Origin: Pirellulales bacterium | GTDB lineage: Bacteria; Planctomycetota; Planctomycetia; Pirellulales; JACPPG01 | NCBI GenBank assembly: GCA_036490175.1 | Contig: DASXEJ010000153.1 | Location: forward strand, 1-64,000 | DNA length: 64,000 nt | Direction of reading: 5' to 3' | Shown: in pieces, positions 42,764-52,554 of the stretch | How positions within the stretch are numbered: the stretch's first letter is position 1 | How the letters are laid out: every line of letters starts with the position of its first letter | Program-made: the position numbers and the translations under genes | Notes under the pieces: model-generated | Databases searched by the model: none | What the model was told of the DNA's origin: nothing | The model's input: the letters and a program-made list of their open reading frames with translations, nothing else

Positions 42764-43897
42764 TTATTGTTGCGCCTGACCGGCGGGCAGAGGCCGAATC
42801 CACGAAACCTGTGTCACCAGATGGTCCAACGAGGCAAACGAAATCGCCGCATTGGTGGCAAATCGCGGATCGGGGTTGGCTGGGAACGTGGCCACCGTGG
42901 CGTCGCCGACCAGGAATACGTTGAAATCAGGCGACAGGTTATCGTAGCCGGCCGTCGTTTTGCAGAAGCACATGTCGGTGTTATAGCCAGTCAACAAGAC
43001 ATGCCGGATACCTTGCGCCTTGAGAAATGCACGCAGCGGGTCGTACCCCTCGCCGTCGTAAATCACGACGTCGCGTGGTGCGACGTCGATATGCTTCGAC
43101 ACCGGGACAGGCAAATCCCAAAAGCCCTCGTGGTTGAAGGCCGCCGTCGCGTCCAAGCCGCGGAACTGGCGGAAGTAATCCGGCACCGGTAAATCGGCCG
43201 CCAGCTTCAACTCGGTTGGCAGTGTTCCGCCACGATAGTCGAAGCTGGCGAGTTTTTCCGCCAATTGCGCCGCTCCTTGGGATCGGTCGCCGTCCGACGG
43301 CTCGCCGCGGAAGGAGCGATACATTTTTTTCCGCGTCGGGTCTTCTTTGCCCGGCAGACTATAGAGAACCAGCCCCACGCGCGGTCTCAGCGATTTCAAA
43401 AAGGGATTGATGACTTCGGCAATGTGCCGGTTGAGAATGAGATTCTTCTCAGGCGTGCATTGAAAGGCCGCGCCGGCCGGCTGCGGCGATCGCCAGCCTT
43501 GACCATCATCAATTCCCCAGGGATGCACGACGATGATCGCCGTGTCACGGCCGCGCAGCAGATTGGGGAGCTCGACGATGCCGCGCGCGTTGTACGAAAA
43601 TCGCCAAGCCCGCACGGCCAGGTCGGCGGCCGAATCCTGTACGAGCGTGGGTGCCTCGAAACGCCGCGTCTCGCGCACCGGTTCGACGAATTCTGGATAG
43701 TCGGCCAATAATGGCTGTGGGTTTGCCACGGGCGACAAGCGATTGTCGTACGAACGCGGCGCCGCTGGGGCCTGAGCATTCATACCATTGACACAGGTGG
43801 TGACAAGCGCCGCACCAGCTATGATCGTGGCGAGGATGTTCGTGCGGTGCCCCGATGTGCATCGCTTGTCTCGCTCGCGTATTCGTCGGCAGTACAT
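42764..43897 (-). CDS. Exported isochorismatase-like cysteine hydrolase
   Basis: 377 residues with an N-terminal signal peptide (LATIIAGAALVTTCVNGMNA). In the core domain RGRDTAIIVVHPWGIDDG holds the expected Asp or His of the triad, and RHVLLTGYNTDMCFCKTTAG holds the nucleophilic Cys region. The last helix-strand element is DFNVFLVGDATVATFPANP. The N-terminal Asp is less clear than in classical members. GGAG is placed well before the ATG. Family members hydrolyse amides or vinyl ethers; the substrate is unknown. Export is unusual for this family but repeated in planctomycetes. Confidence 0.78.
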   Translation of the reverse strand: MYCRRIRERDKRCTSGHRTNILATIIAGAALVTTCVNGMNAQAPAAPRSYDNRLSPVANPQPLLADYPEFVEPVRETRRFEAPTLVQDSAADLAVRAWRFSYNARGIVELPNLLRGRDTAIIVVHPWGIDDGQGWRSPQPAGAAFQCTPEKNLILNRHIAEVINPFLKSLRPRVGLVLYSLPGKEDPTRKKMYRSFRGEPSDGDRSQGAAQLAEKLASFDYRGGTLPTELKLAADLPVPDYFRQFRGLDATAAFNHEGFWDLPVPVSKHIDVAPRDVVIYDGEGYDPLRAFLKAQGIRHVLLTGYNTDMCFCKTTAGYDNLSPDFNVFLVGDATVATFPANPDPRFATNAAISFASLDHLVTQVSWIRPLPAGQAQQ

Positions 43898-43950
43898 TTT
43901 CGATCTCCAGGCAATTGCAGCCCCGATGATTCTTCACAGCTAGACAGGAC

Positions 43951-46900
43951 TCACTTCGCGCTCCCTGCCGGCGGCGCGATTTGCTCGAGCCAGGCAAACA
44001 GATCGCGTAGATTCTGCGGAGTCAATTGTTCCGCAATGTTGTCGGGCATCAACGAGTTGGGCGATTCGGCCAGTGACTCGATTTGACTGCGCGGCAGACG
44101 CAGCCGTTCGTTCTTGGCCGTCAACAGGGTCAGGTTGCCCGCATCTTGATCCACGATCAAGCCCGACAGCACGCGGCCGTCGCCCGTCTGCACGGTGTAG
44201 TTCGTATACTCTTTGCGCACCACGGCGTTGGGGTCGACGATGCTATTGAGTAGGAAGGCGCGGTCGCGGCGGTTGGCATGCGTCAGGTCGGGGCCGATCT
44301 TTTCCCCTTCGCCAAACAGCGTGTGGCACGTGCCGCAGTGCTTGCCGAACAGTTCGCGCCCCGGCTGTGCGTGGCCATCGGCCGCGCGCAGGTCATTGTT
44401 CAAGCGGCGCGCCACGGCCAACCGCTCCTCGGTAGTGGCTGGCTGGATCGCCCCCCAATATTTTCGCACCAACGCGTCCAGATCGGCATCGCCATGCGAG
44501 GCCACTACGCGCAGCTGCTCGACCGGAATCTCCTGCGGATCAAGTTCGCCGCGGGCCACACGCTCGAGCAAAAGTCCGGCCCAGGGACGTTTCGCCAGCA
44601 GCACGTCCCGCGCTTGGCTGCGCAAGGCCGCGGGCATGCCGCCGTAGGCGGCGAGTATCGTCGCGGCCAGGTTCGTATCGTTACCCCGCGCAAGCGCCCG
44701 CAGCGCCGCGGATTGCAACGGTTCGCCTGCTCCCTTGCTGATAAGTGGCGTCAATCGCACCAGCAACGCCGGCGGGCAAACATCGGCCAAAACGTCGATC
44801 GCCGCTAGCCGCGCCTTGTCGTCAAGGCGATTGTCGAGCGCGCGGGCGAGCAAATAATCTGCCACGTCTGTATTGCCAAGCCTCGCGGCCAAGCGCGCGA
44901 GCACCGCATCGTCTCGATCGCTTTGCCAGGCGGCATTGACCAGAGCGACGAGGGCTTGCGGCGTTTCGGCTTCCCGCGCACGACCACGCCATCCTTCGTC
45001 GAGCGCCGCCAGCAGCGGCTGGCGCGCCTTGGCGCTCGGTGCGGCTGTGAGAATCATCAGGCACGACTCGCCACCAGCCGCGTCGGTCTCGGCCGCATAA
45101 CGCCGCACCAATCGCGGCAGCAAGAAATCGCGTGCCAGTGGCGTCTGCCACACCCACGGCATGGTCCATTGCCCGACTACGGCCGCGCGAGCCGGCAGGG
45201 CATTTTGTTCCAGCGCCCACCAGATCAAAAGGGGAACGTACGGGTCGTCCGCATCCTCGGCATGCCGTGCGAGGGCCGCGATGATCGGCAAGCTTGCCGC
45301 GGGTGGCAGCCGTTTGGCGGTGCAGGCGAGTTGCCTCCGCACGAGGACGCTCGGATCGTGGGCCGCCAGCAGGGCGAATTTCTGCGCAATCGTGTCCGCG
45401 ACTTGCGGTTCGTCACCCATTAGTCGCACAGTCCAAGCGCGCACGTCAGCGCTATGATGATCCAGCAGCTGCAGCGATACCGGTTCGTCGAGTCCGCCGA
45501 CGCAGTGTAGTGCCCACAATGCCTGTAGTGAGGGCACGTCGGTCGCACGTGGCTTGCTCGTTCGAGAATTCACGGTACCGGCCTTGGCATCGCGCAGGAC
45601 AAAACCGGCGAGCCGGGCCACGGTCTGAGGATTCGGCCGCTTGGCAGCGCGTTCGGCCAAATGCCGCCGCGCGTGACGGGCGTACCATTCGTTGGTCGAG
45701 GCCAGCTCGTGGATCAGTTCGCTGTCGCTCGCGTCGCGTAGGTCGCGCGTCGGGGGCCGGACCGCACTCCGCGGTTGAATGCGATAGATCCGACCGTTCG
45801 AGCGATCCCACTCGGCATCAGGGTCCGGGTGCGCGGTGCGGGCATCGTGCCAATCGGCGACATACACCGCGCCGTCGGGCCCAACTGTTACATCGCTGGG
45901 AGCGAACCAGGTGTCATTTGCTGCCAGCAACGTTCCGCCGTGCGCAGAACTGAAAGTCGATCCGCGCGGCGCGAGCGTATGCCAATACACGGCATGTCCC
46001 AATAAGTCGGCCGCAATGTAGCGGCCGCGAAATTGTGGCGGAAAAAGGTCCCCCTGGTAGACAATGCCGCCATCGGTCACATGCCCCCCGGTAAAGTTGG
46101 TATGCGGCACATGGTCGAAGTAGCCAAATGTGTAAGGATTGTGCAGCGCCCCGTGCTTGCCGAAGTTCTTCCAGTAATACGCGCCTTGCACGCCGTGCAG
46201 CATCACATAGGGACCAAAGTTCGTGCTGTACAGCAGCTCGCCGTGGGCATCGAAGTCGAGGCCCCAGGAATTGCCCCCGCCTTCGCAAAACAGTTCGAAC
46301 CGATGGCTGACAGGGTGATACCGCCACACGCCTTGCTGGAACTCGATGCCGCGCACGTGGGCCGTGACCGTGCTCCCTTGTGTGCCGTACAGCCAACCGT
46401 CCGGCCCCCAGGCGAGCGAGTTGGCCACGCTGTGCGCATCTTCCAGGCCAAAGCCGGTCAGCAGTACGTCGGGGTCGGCGTCGGGCACGTCGTCCCGATT
46501 GCGATCGGGATAAAAGAGCAAATAGGGGGCGTTGAGAACGAAGACGCCGTCGTAGCCGAAGGCCAGTCCGCTCGCCAGGTTCAAGCCGGCGACGAAATCC
46601 TTGGCTGAATCGGCACGCCCATCGCCGTCGGTATCAGTGAGGATCGTCACTCGATCGTTGCCGGGCGTGCCGCCAGGGGGCGGATCGGGTAGACGATCGT
46701 AAACGGTGCGCGAATAACGATCGACTTTTACCCGCTTCAGACCCGCAGGATTTGGATACTGTAAATACTGGACGACCCACAGCCGCCCGCGATCGTCGAA
46801 CTCGATGGCCACCGGTTGCCGTACCAAGGGCTCGGCCGCGACGAGTTGCACGTCGAATCCCTCGGCGACCGTCATCCGCCGCACGGCTTCGTCCGGGGAA

Positions 46901-47004
46901 TAACCTTGGGCCAACGAGCGCGCGACCATGCCGCAGATCGACGTGGCAAAGAGGACCGCGAGCAGCGCGGCGCGACACGCGTATTTAGAGATGCGCGGAG
47001 GCAT
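43951..47004 (-). CDS. PVC-type membrane-bound dehydrogenase with HEAT and cytochrome c domains
   Basis: About 1,017 residues. A signal peptide (RAALLAVLFATSICGMVARSLAQG) leads into the N-terminal beta-propeller typical of planctomycete membrane-bound dehydrogenases: AAEPLVRQPVAIEFDDRGRL, WVVQYLQYPNPAGL, DTDGDGRADSAKDFV, LAWGPDGWLYGTQGS and PSDVTVGPDGAVYVADWHD. HEAT-like repeats occupy the middle. A C-terminal cytochrome c contains FGKHCGTCHTLFGEGEKIGP (CxxCH haem site) and SIVDPNAVVRKEYTNYTV. The substrate is unknown. Start choice: the ATG at 47004 gives a clean signal peptide, but it lies inside a dispersed palindrome; ATG 47076 would add 24 residues. Confidence 0.88.
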   Translation of the reverse strand: MPPRISKYACRAALLAVLFATSICGMVARSLAQGYSPDEAVRRMTVAEGFDVQLVAAEPLVRQPVAIEFDDRGRLWVVQYLQYPNPAGLKRVKVDRYSRTVYDRLPDPPPGGTPGNDRVTILTDTDGDGRADSAKDFVAGLNLASGLAFGYDGVFVLNAPYLLFYPDRNRDDVPDADPDVLLTGFGLEDAHSVANSLAWGPDGWLYGTQGSTVTAHVRGIEFQQGVWRYHPVSHRFELFCEGGGNSWGLDFDAHGELLYSTNFGPYVMLHGVQGAYYWKNFGKHGALHNPYTFGYFDHVPHTNFTGGHVTDGGIVYQGDLFPPQFRGRYIAADLLGHAVYWHTLAPRGSTFSSAHGGTLLAANDTWFAPSDVTVGPDGAVYVADWHDARTAHPDPDAEWDRSNGRIYRIQPRSAVRPPTRDLRDASDSELIHELASTNEWYARHARRHLAERAAKRPNPQTVARLAGFVLRDAKAGTVNSRTSKPRATDVPSLQALWALHCVGGLDEPVSLQLLDHHSADVRAWTVRLMGDEPQVADTIAQKFALLAAHDPSVLVRRQLACTAKRLPPAASLPIIAALARHAEDADDPYVPLLIWWALEQNALPARAAVVGQWTMPWVWQTPLARDFLLPRLVRRYAAETDAAGGESCLMILTAAPSAKARQPLLAALDEGWRGRAREAETPQALVALVNAAWQSDRDDAVLARLAARLGNTDVADYLLARALDNRLDDKARLAAIDVLADVCPPALLVRLTPLISKGAGEPLQSAALRALARGNDTNLAATILAAYGGMPAALRSQARDVLLAKRPWAGLLLERVARGELDPQEIPVEQLRVVASHGDADLDALVRKYWGAIQPATTEERLAVARRLNNDLRAADGHAQPGRELFGKHCGTCHTLFGEGEKIGPDLTHANRRDRAFLLNSIVDPNAVVRKEYTNYTVQTGDGRVLSGLIVDQDAGNLTLLTAKNERLRLPRSQIESLAESPNSLMPDNIAEQLTPQNLRDLFAWLEQIAPPAGSAK

Positions 47005-47025
47005 GCTCACGCGGACGTGAGCATG
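47002..47025. repeat. Dispersed palindrome, copy 2, at a start codon
   Basis: CATGCTCACG, 4-base loop, CGTGAGCATG. Its first three bases supply the ATG of the PVC dehydrogenase gene on the minus strand. Same stem as copy 1 at 38551-38575. Confidence 0.65.
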
Positions 47026-47172
47026 GCACCTCGGTCGAGCGTCGCGGTGCGATTGACTGGCGAGAAAACGAGGCATATGCCGGTCGATGATAGGCCGGCG
47101 GCAGCGGCGGAGCAAGGAAACGGGACTGGTGCCCCTGATCGTTAACGTCTCTTCAGCCGGAGATGACTTCGA

Positions 47173-48039
47173 TTAGCGGCTTTTCTGCCACCAGCGTCGT
47201 CCCAGCAGAGAAAGCATCGCCAGCGCCGCGAGTAGATACGCCGAGGGTTCGGGCACAATCGAGATCTTGCCGATCACGAGACCGCCTCCGCCGCCCAGCG
47301 GATCGAATCTGAATGCAACTCCCGCGAGATCGGCAGCGTTGGCCGATCCGCCCAGGAGATCGGCAATCGGCAACGAAACGGTCATGGGCGTTGCAGTATT
47401 CGGGATCGTTCGCGTAACGTTCGTAAAATTATTGATCAGCTCGATCTGTCCGTTGCTGAGTTGCGGATCGATGGAGTGCAAATTCGTGTTCCAAGAGATG
47501 GCCGTGTTGATTCCCTTCGAGTCCCCGGCCACAAGATACTGAATTTCGATCTCCAGCCTCTCTCCCGCGAATTGGGTGAGATCAAAGTTCAGGTTTGGTT
47601 CGGCATCTGAGTAATTGCCGTAGCGGATTTCGAGGCCGCCGCCGCCCAGGTTCTGCCCTTGAATGGAATCGAGCGCGAGCGTGCCGGCCGTGGTATCGAG
47701 TGCGGCCCGGGCTGTGCTATTGGGTGGACCAGAAACCGCGTCGAAGAAGGCGATCCGCGCACCCCCCAGGACATGTTGTGCGTCGAGTCCCGTTTGAGAA
47801 ATCGCATACCCATGCCCCTCGGTATACGTGACGTCAACCGGTGTTCCCTGCGTGAAGTCGTCGATGACGAACTCTGCGTGCGCGCAGCGAAGCGAGCAGG
47901 GGGCAACGTAGATCGCGGCAAAGATCGACGCGAAGATCAGGACACGGAGTGCCACAAAGGCGGCCGCGCGATCGTTGCCACGCGGGCGCGTTATCTGCGG
48001 CGCATCGTGGTTGTTGCTCTGCGAGATGAACTGCGTCAT
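47173..48039 (-). CDS. PEP-CTERM sorting-domain protein
   Basis: 288 residues: an N-terminal signal (ALRVLIFASIFAAIYVAPCS), a beta-rich body without known enzymatic motifs, and the C-terminal signature VPEPSAYLLAALAMLSLLGR followed by RWWQK. This is a PEP motif, membrane helix and basic end. Such proteins are processed by an exosortase and carried to the cell surface or matrix. The body (for example IDDFTQGTPVDVTYTEGHGY and GLEIRYGNYSDAEPNLNFDL) resembles carbohydrate-binding jelly-roll domains in style, but no family is certain. Confidence 0.86.
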   Translation of the reverse strand: MTQFISQSNNHDAPQITRPRGNDRAAAFVALRVLIFASIFAAIYVAPCSLRCAHAEFVIDDFTQGTPVDVTYTEGHGYAISQTGLDAQHVLGGARIAFFDAVSGPPNSTARAALDTTAGTLALDSIQGQNLGGGGLEIRYGNYSDAEPNLNFDLTQFAGERLEIEIQYLVAGDSKGINTAISWNTNLHSIDPQLSNGQIELINNFTNVTRTIPNTATPMTVSLPIADLLGGSANAADLAGVAFRFDPLGGGGGLVIGKISIVPEPSAYLLAALAMLSLLGRRWWQKSR

Positions 48040-48293
48040 GCCCTAGTTCTCCAAAGGGATGCTGATTCTCGATGAAAGATCTCCGCCCGACCTGCGACGC
48101 GGATCACCCGGCCCGCGAACCCATATAGGCTGTTTATAGGCCGCCTCGTTACATCACGATTTGTTAATGTACGGAGGCAAGGACGGATTTCCAGCATAAA
48201 AACTCACAGAATTCGAGAACCTGCCCCGAGGCGCGCTGTGCTTGGAAACCCAAGCGTTGACCCCTGGCGTGACATCGACAGCAGACGACGTGC

Positions 48294-49592
48294 TCAGACT
48301 TGCGGCAGCGTCCACGGTGCCCGGTATTCGCGTCCGAGCAAGGAATTGGCATCGGGGTCGGCCGCTGGGAAACGCCACGCATCAGAATCCCAGGCGAGTT
48401 TGCGTCCCACGCGTTGCGAGATATTGCCGAGGTGACAGAGTGATGTGCTGACATGTCCCACGTCGATGTCGGCTGTCAGTTGCGCCGTGCCGCGGATCGC
48501 GTCCAGCCAGTTGCGCTGATGTTGCGGTTCGTACGAAACATCTCCTTCATAGCCCGCCTTCTTTGGCTCTTTCGGCCGATGGATCCACCAGTTGCGTCCG
48601 TCGGTGGTGACGACGCCACTGGCGCCGTGGAATTCCACGCCGAACGTGGAGTCATTCATCCCGAACGGCGACCATGTGCGATGCTCCCACACCAGCGTCA
48701 GCCCGGGATACTCGTAGCACACCACTTGCGTGTCGGGTGTTACCTGATCGTCGTCGAAGAATTGTTTGGCGCCGCTCGAGACGATACTGGTCGGCAATCC
48801 GACCCCCAGACCCCAACGGGCCAAATCGAGACCGTGTACGCCATTGTTGCCCAACTCGCCGGTGCCGTATTCCCAGAACCAGTGCCAGCGGTAGTGAAAG
48901 TGATTCGGGTTGAACGGCCGGCTAGGAGCGGCGCCCAACCACATGTCGTAGTTCACCCCGGCGGGAATGGGCGCGTCAGCGGCGCGGCCGATATCCTCGC
49001 GGCGTGATGTGATCCAGCTGCGGGCGAAGTGCAATTTGCCAACGCCGCCGGACTTGAGGAACTCGACCAGGGCTTGCATCGACTTGCTCGAGCGACGCTG
49101 GGTGTCGACCTGCACCAAACGGTTGTACTTTCGCGCCGCAGCCACCATCCGTTGCCCCTCGACCACGTTGTGCGAACAGGGTTTTTCGACCAGCACGTGC
49201 TTGCCGGCCATGCAGGCATGAATCGTGGCCAAGGCGTGCCAATGGTCGGGCGTGGCGATCACGACTCCGTCGACGCTCTGGTCGTCTAACATACGTCGGA
49301 AATCGCCAATCGCCTGCGGCGCTCGATTCTGACCTGACGAGATCGATTCCAGGGCGGGGCCGATCACCCGCTCGTCCACGTCGCAAAGATACGCGATCGA
49401 CACATCCGGTTGCGCCGCAAGCACGCCGGCCAAAGCTTTGCCGCGGCCGTTGAGCCCCATTATCCCTAGCGTGATGCGTTCGTTCGCGCTGCGGGCAGCC
49501 CGCAGGACGTTTGGGGAAAGTGCCGAAGCGGCAAGCGTAGCCATCGCAGCCGAACCGGTATGCAAGAAATGACGGCGATCGAGTTGATTCAT
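48294..49592 (-). CDS. Tat-exported Gfo/Idh/MocA family oxidoreductase
   Basis: 432 residues, AGGAGG before the ATG. The Tat-like leader is LDRRHFLHTGSAAMATLAA. The Rossmann start has ITLGIMGLNGRGKALAG. VVIATPDHWHALATI and GKHVLVEKPCSHNVVEGQRM are hallmark motifs, the latter with the catalytic Lys of EKP. The C-terminal substrate domain contains DMWLGAAPSRPFNPN and WHWFWEYGTGELGNNGVHGL. Uses NAD(P) to oxidise or reduce sugars or related compounds. Export of a nucleotide-dependent enzyme folded with cofactor agrees with the Tat leader. Confidence 0.92.
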   Translation of the reverse strand: MNQLDRRHFLHTGSAAMATLAASALSPNVLRAARSANERITLGIMGLNGRGKALAGVLAAQPDVSIAYLCDVDERVIGPALESISSGQNRAPQAIGDFRRMLDDQSVDGVVIATPDHWHALATIHACMAGKHVLVEKPCSHNVVEGQRMVAAARKYNRLVQVDTQRRSSKSMQALVEFLKSGGVGKLHFARSWITSRREDIGRAADAPIPAGVNYDMWLGAAPSRPFNPNHFHYRWHWFWEYGTGELGNNGVHGLDLARWGLGVGLPTSIVSSGAKQFFDDDQVTPDTQVVCYEYPGLTLVWEHRTWSPFGMNDSTFGVEFHGASGVVTTDGRNWWIHRPKEPKKAGYEGDVSYEPQHQRNWLDAIRGTAQLTADIDVGHVSTSLCHLGNISQRVGRKLAWDSDAWRFPAADPDANSLLGREYRAPWTLPQV

Positions 49593-49741
49593 TGCGATCC
49601 CTCCTGATCTACGTGGAACAGTTGGCGATCATTCGGTTATGACATGCCGCTGGGCGGCGAGTCCGACGGCATTGTCGGTCGGCTGTACCTTCATGGTCAG
49701 CCCACGCGATCCGCCGCCATTTCGGCGCCGATCTGGAAGTC

Positions 49742-50590
49742 TTACTTGCCGGCTGCTATGTGGCAGTGATCGAGCATCTCGCCCGGCGTGGTCACATAGC
49801 TCGTATAGAACGGACCGAACTCCGCGTAGCGGGCACTCGCCTCGTCGAAGCGCATCGTATAGACGATCTCTTTGAGGAACGCCGGATTGCGGGCCCACAG
49901 CGTGACGCCCCATTCCCAATCGTCTAGCCCTACCGAGGCCGTAATCAGCTGTGTCACCCGTCCGCCGAATTTCATGCCGCTACGACCGTGCTCGGCCATC
50001 AAACGGCTGCGCTCGGCAAAGTCGAGCAGGAACCAGTTTTCTCCCACTTTGCGCTTTTTGTTCATCGGGTAAAAGCAGGTGTTCGGCCAGGGAGGCATAT
50101 CGGGAGTAAGCCGTTGCCGGCGCATCATGACTTCGCGACTTTCGTACGCCTTGAGCTTGGCCTTGTAGGTGGGGCTATCGGCCACTTCCCCCTCTTCGAC
50201 CAGACGCTGGCCGTACTGCTCGACGGTGGGAACATACTCCGATACCTCGGTAAGCGAGACAAACGAATACGTTGGCTCGATCGCTGGGCCAAGCCGGCTG
50301 GCTAGCACGCGCTGATGCACGCTGTCGAGCACCAATGGCGACGGATCGAGCAACATCAGTCCGAAATCGGCCTTATGACCGGCAACGATCGACGTTTGCA
50401 ATCGTTGCGGAGCAGCAGCGGCGGACGGATCCAGCAGCGCGACCAGTTCTTGGCGTCCCGCGCGGAGATCGTCGGCGTGCATTCCGGCGAGCACGCCGCG
50501 ATCGAAACGATAATAAAGATGGCTACAGTGCCAGCCTTCGACGGGCGAGAGCGAGATTTCAGGTGCTTCAGCCGCGGGGGCGTGACTCAT
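49742..50590 (-). CDS. hemQ: Coproheme decarboxylase HemQ (chlorite dismutase family)
   Basis: About 282 residues from ATG 50590 (AGGA nine bases before). The longer frame to 50773 adds non-family sequence. Family marks are EGWHCSHLYYRFDRGVLAG, LTEVSEYVP, then PNTCFYPMNKKRKVGENWFL (Tyr of the YPMNK motif) and RLMAEHGRSGMKFGGRVTQL (His likely binds haem iron). SVGLDDWEWGVTLWARNPAF and VYTMRFDEASARYAEFGPFY follow. It finishes haem b synthesis in the coproporphyrin-dependent pathway by removing two carboxyl groups from coproheme. Confidence 0.92.
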   Translation of the reverse strand: MSHAPAAEAPEISLSPVEGWHCSHLYYRFDRGVLAGMHADDLRAGRQELVALLDPSAAAAPQRLQTSIVAGHKADFGLMLLDPSPLVLDSVHQRVLASRLGPAIEPTYSFVSLTEVSEYVPTVEQYGQRLVEEGEVADSPTYKAKLKAYESREVMMRRQRLTPDMPPWPNTCFYPMNKKRKVGENWFLLDFAERSRLMAEHGRSGMKFGGRVTQLITASVGLDDWEWGVTLWARNPAFLKEIVYTMRFDEASARYAEFGPFYTSYVTTPGEMLDHCHIAAGK

Positions 50591-50773
50591 GGTCGGTGAT
50601 CCTAGGTTCGGCGATCCAATGTTGTTTTGTAGGTCTATGAGCGCATATTCGATGCCGACGGTCAACCGGGGCTGGGACGGGGCCATGGCGTACGATGAAA
50701 CGCTGTGAAGAAGCCCGGATCGACCAATCATCTCGGGCGTCGGATTGAATCGATGCTCGGCCGCCTGCAGCAA

Positions 50774-51256
50774 TTACATCAAGGAGCCGGACTGCGGATC
50801 GATGCCGACGCCGCCAGTGAGTTCCGTCAGCGCGTCGAGCACGATTAACAGTGTGCTGGGGTCGAGCATGTCGTCTCCCTCGTCACCCTCCGAGTTTTCG
50901 ACCATCTGCTCAAAGTGCATGATGTCGAATCGCGCGTCGCTCTTGGAGAGTTGCGACAGCTTTGTCGCATCGGTTGTCTCGCCCGGAGGCATTTCGTCCA
51001 CCAGTGTCGCCACTTGCTCCTGGACGTCTTCGCCGGCCAGAAAGCTGATATCGAGCGCGGAGAAATCGTCGGGCGAGAGCAACGTCAGGGATTCAAACAG
51101 GCCGTTTTCGTCGGCTTGTAAGTCCGCCAGTTGATAATGGCTTCCCAACGCCTTGAGCGTTGCTTCGACCTTGGTCAAGGTAGGACGCTGCGACGATCGA
51201 AACAGCACGAAATACGTCTCGCGCCATTGAAAGCTTTCCGTTTCGAACATCGTCAT
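50774..51256 (-). CDS. Conserved hypothetical protein, 160 aa
   Basis: Acidic protein (end segments SEGDEGDDMLDP) starting MTMFETESFQWRETYFVLF, with AGGA eight bases before the ATG. SSQRPTLTKVEATLKALGSH and FDIMHFEQMVENS suggest an alpha/beta fold. No recognised domain, no membrane segment. It lies upstream of hemQ in the same direction, with 183 bases between, and is a candidate partner in the same transcript. I recognise it only as a planctomycete-style hypothetical. Confidence 0.68.
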   Translation of the reverse strand: MTMFETESFQWRETYFVLFRSSQRPTLTKVEATLKALGSHYQLADLQADENGLFESLTLLSPDDFSALDISFLAGEDVQEQVATLVDEMPPGETTDATKLSQLSKSDARFDIMHFEQMVENSEGDEGDDMLDPSTLLIVLDALTELTGGVGIDPQSGSLM

Positions 51257-51369
51257 GGCGATTTCCTCTGCGTGCTCTCGTGGCCGTCAGGGACGGATAC
51301 GACACGCTGCCGAACGTCGAGCATTCCGTTCTGGGCCAGGCGGATTGCCGATTGGCACGTCCGCTCTGG

Positions 51370-51603
51370 TCATTCCCAATTGTCGCCGGGCCCGGCTGGC
51401 CCGCCGGCCCATTCTTCAAGAGCTTTTAGCAGCGCGTCACGTTCTTCCATGTTGGCCCACACGACCTCACCCTGTTCGAGGCGCACTTCGTAGTCCCCCT
51501 CGCACTGGCAATCATCTTCACCGCAGAAATGTGGGGTCGCGGCCACCCAGATGACGCGGTAGAGGGGAACGTGTTTATCGTCGATCAGGCAAAAGACGGA
51601 CAT
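51370..51603 (-). CDS. Small cysteine-containing hypothetical protein, 77 aa
   Basis: Sequence starts MSVFCLIDDKHVPLYRVIWV. A cysteine cluster HFCGEDDCQCEGDYEV follows and then an acidic helix ENMEERDALLKALEEW-like end. Cys-x4-Cys-x-Cys could hold a metal. It is short, soluble and coding-like; no family known. In the same direction as the 160-residue gene downstream. Confidence 0.6.
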   Translation of the reverse strand: MSVFCLIDDKHVPLYRVIWVAATPHFCGEDDCQCEGDYEVRLEQGEVVWANMEERDALLKALEEWAGGPAGPGDNWE

Positions 51604-51723
51604 TTATATCTGGCCTGCAGCCAACCTCCGAAGCGCGATCAATTCTTGTTCCGTCACGTCCCGCGGCGGCGGTTCGACGACTGACGCGAGCAGGACGGGA
51701 GCCGGCTGCGTAACCGCATTGTG

Positions 51724-52554
51724 TCACGAACTCTTGGATTTCGACAGGGCACCTAGCTCGGCGGATCGTCGCGTTGCTGCTTCCACGGCAGCGATCAGCG
51801 CGGACCGCACGCCACCCGCTTCGAGAGCGGCTAGTCCGGCGATCGTCGTGCCGCCAGGGCTAGCGACCGCGTCTTTCAACTGGGCCGGGTGTTGCCCGGT
51901 TTTGAGCACCATTTCGGCCGCACCTCGCACCGTTTGGGCGGCCAGGGCCGTGGCCACGTCGCGCGGCAGGCCCACCTTAACGCCGCCGTCACTCAGCGCC
52001 TCGATGATGACATAAACGAGCGCCGGGCCTGAGCCTGACAAACCTGTCACGGCATCGAGCAGCGTCTCGCTCACCTGGTGGGCGGTTCCGACCGCGCCCA
52101 GTAGCTCAGCCACCAATACTGCGTCGCTGGGCAGAGCGCCCGGTCCAAGGCAGTAGCCACTGGCACCTGTACCGACCAGGCATGGGGTATTGGGCATGAC
52201 GCGCACTAACCTCGGGCCTTCGCCCAGACCGGCCGCCAGGGTCGATAGCGGGATGCCGGCAGCGATCGAAATCACCAGATGGTCGCGGGTGGCATGCCCG
52301 CGCAGTTCGCCTAGAACTTCCCCCATGTTCTGCGGCTTTACGGCCAAGAACACGACATCGGCGCCGGCCAACACCTCGCGATTCGTGGCGGCTAACCGGC
52401 CGCCGGTCTCGCGGGCGAACTGTTCGGCGGATTCGGGCAGGGGGTCGCTGGCCAACACTCGATCGGCCGAGGCCAGGTTGGCAGCCAGCAAACCCTTGGC
52501 TAGCGCCGTGGCCATGCGGCCTGCGCCAATGAATCCGAAGGTGGGATTTGCCAT
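51724..52554 (-). CDS. proC: Pyrroline-5-carboxylate reductase
   Basis: 276 residues. The N-terminal Rossmann fold is TFGFIGAGRMATALAKGLLA. VFLAVKPQNMGEVL and VISIAAGIPLSTLAAGLG follow, and then VRVMPNTPCLVGTGASGYCL, a ProC signature. The C-terminal LDAVTGLSGSGPALVYVIIE and DAVASPGGTTIAGLAALEAG match the ProC family signature. It makes proline from pyrroline-5-carboxylate with NAD(P)H. Cytoplasmic. Length is as expected for the family. Confidence 0.95.
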   Translation of the reverse strand: MANPTFGFIGAGRMATALAKGLLAANLASADRVLASDPLPESAEQFARETGGRLAATNREVLAGADVVFLAVKPQNMGEVLGELRGHATRDHLVISIAAGIPLSTLAAGLGEGPRLVRVMPNTPCLVGTGASGYCLGPGALPSDAVLVAELLGAVGTAHQVSETLLDAVTGLSGSGPALVYVIIEALSDGGVKVGLPRDVATALAAQTVRGAAEMVLKTGQHPAQLKDAVASPGGTTIAGLAALEAGGVRSALIAAVEAATRRSAELGALSKSKSS

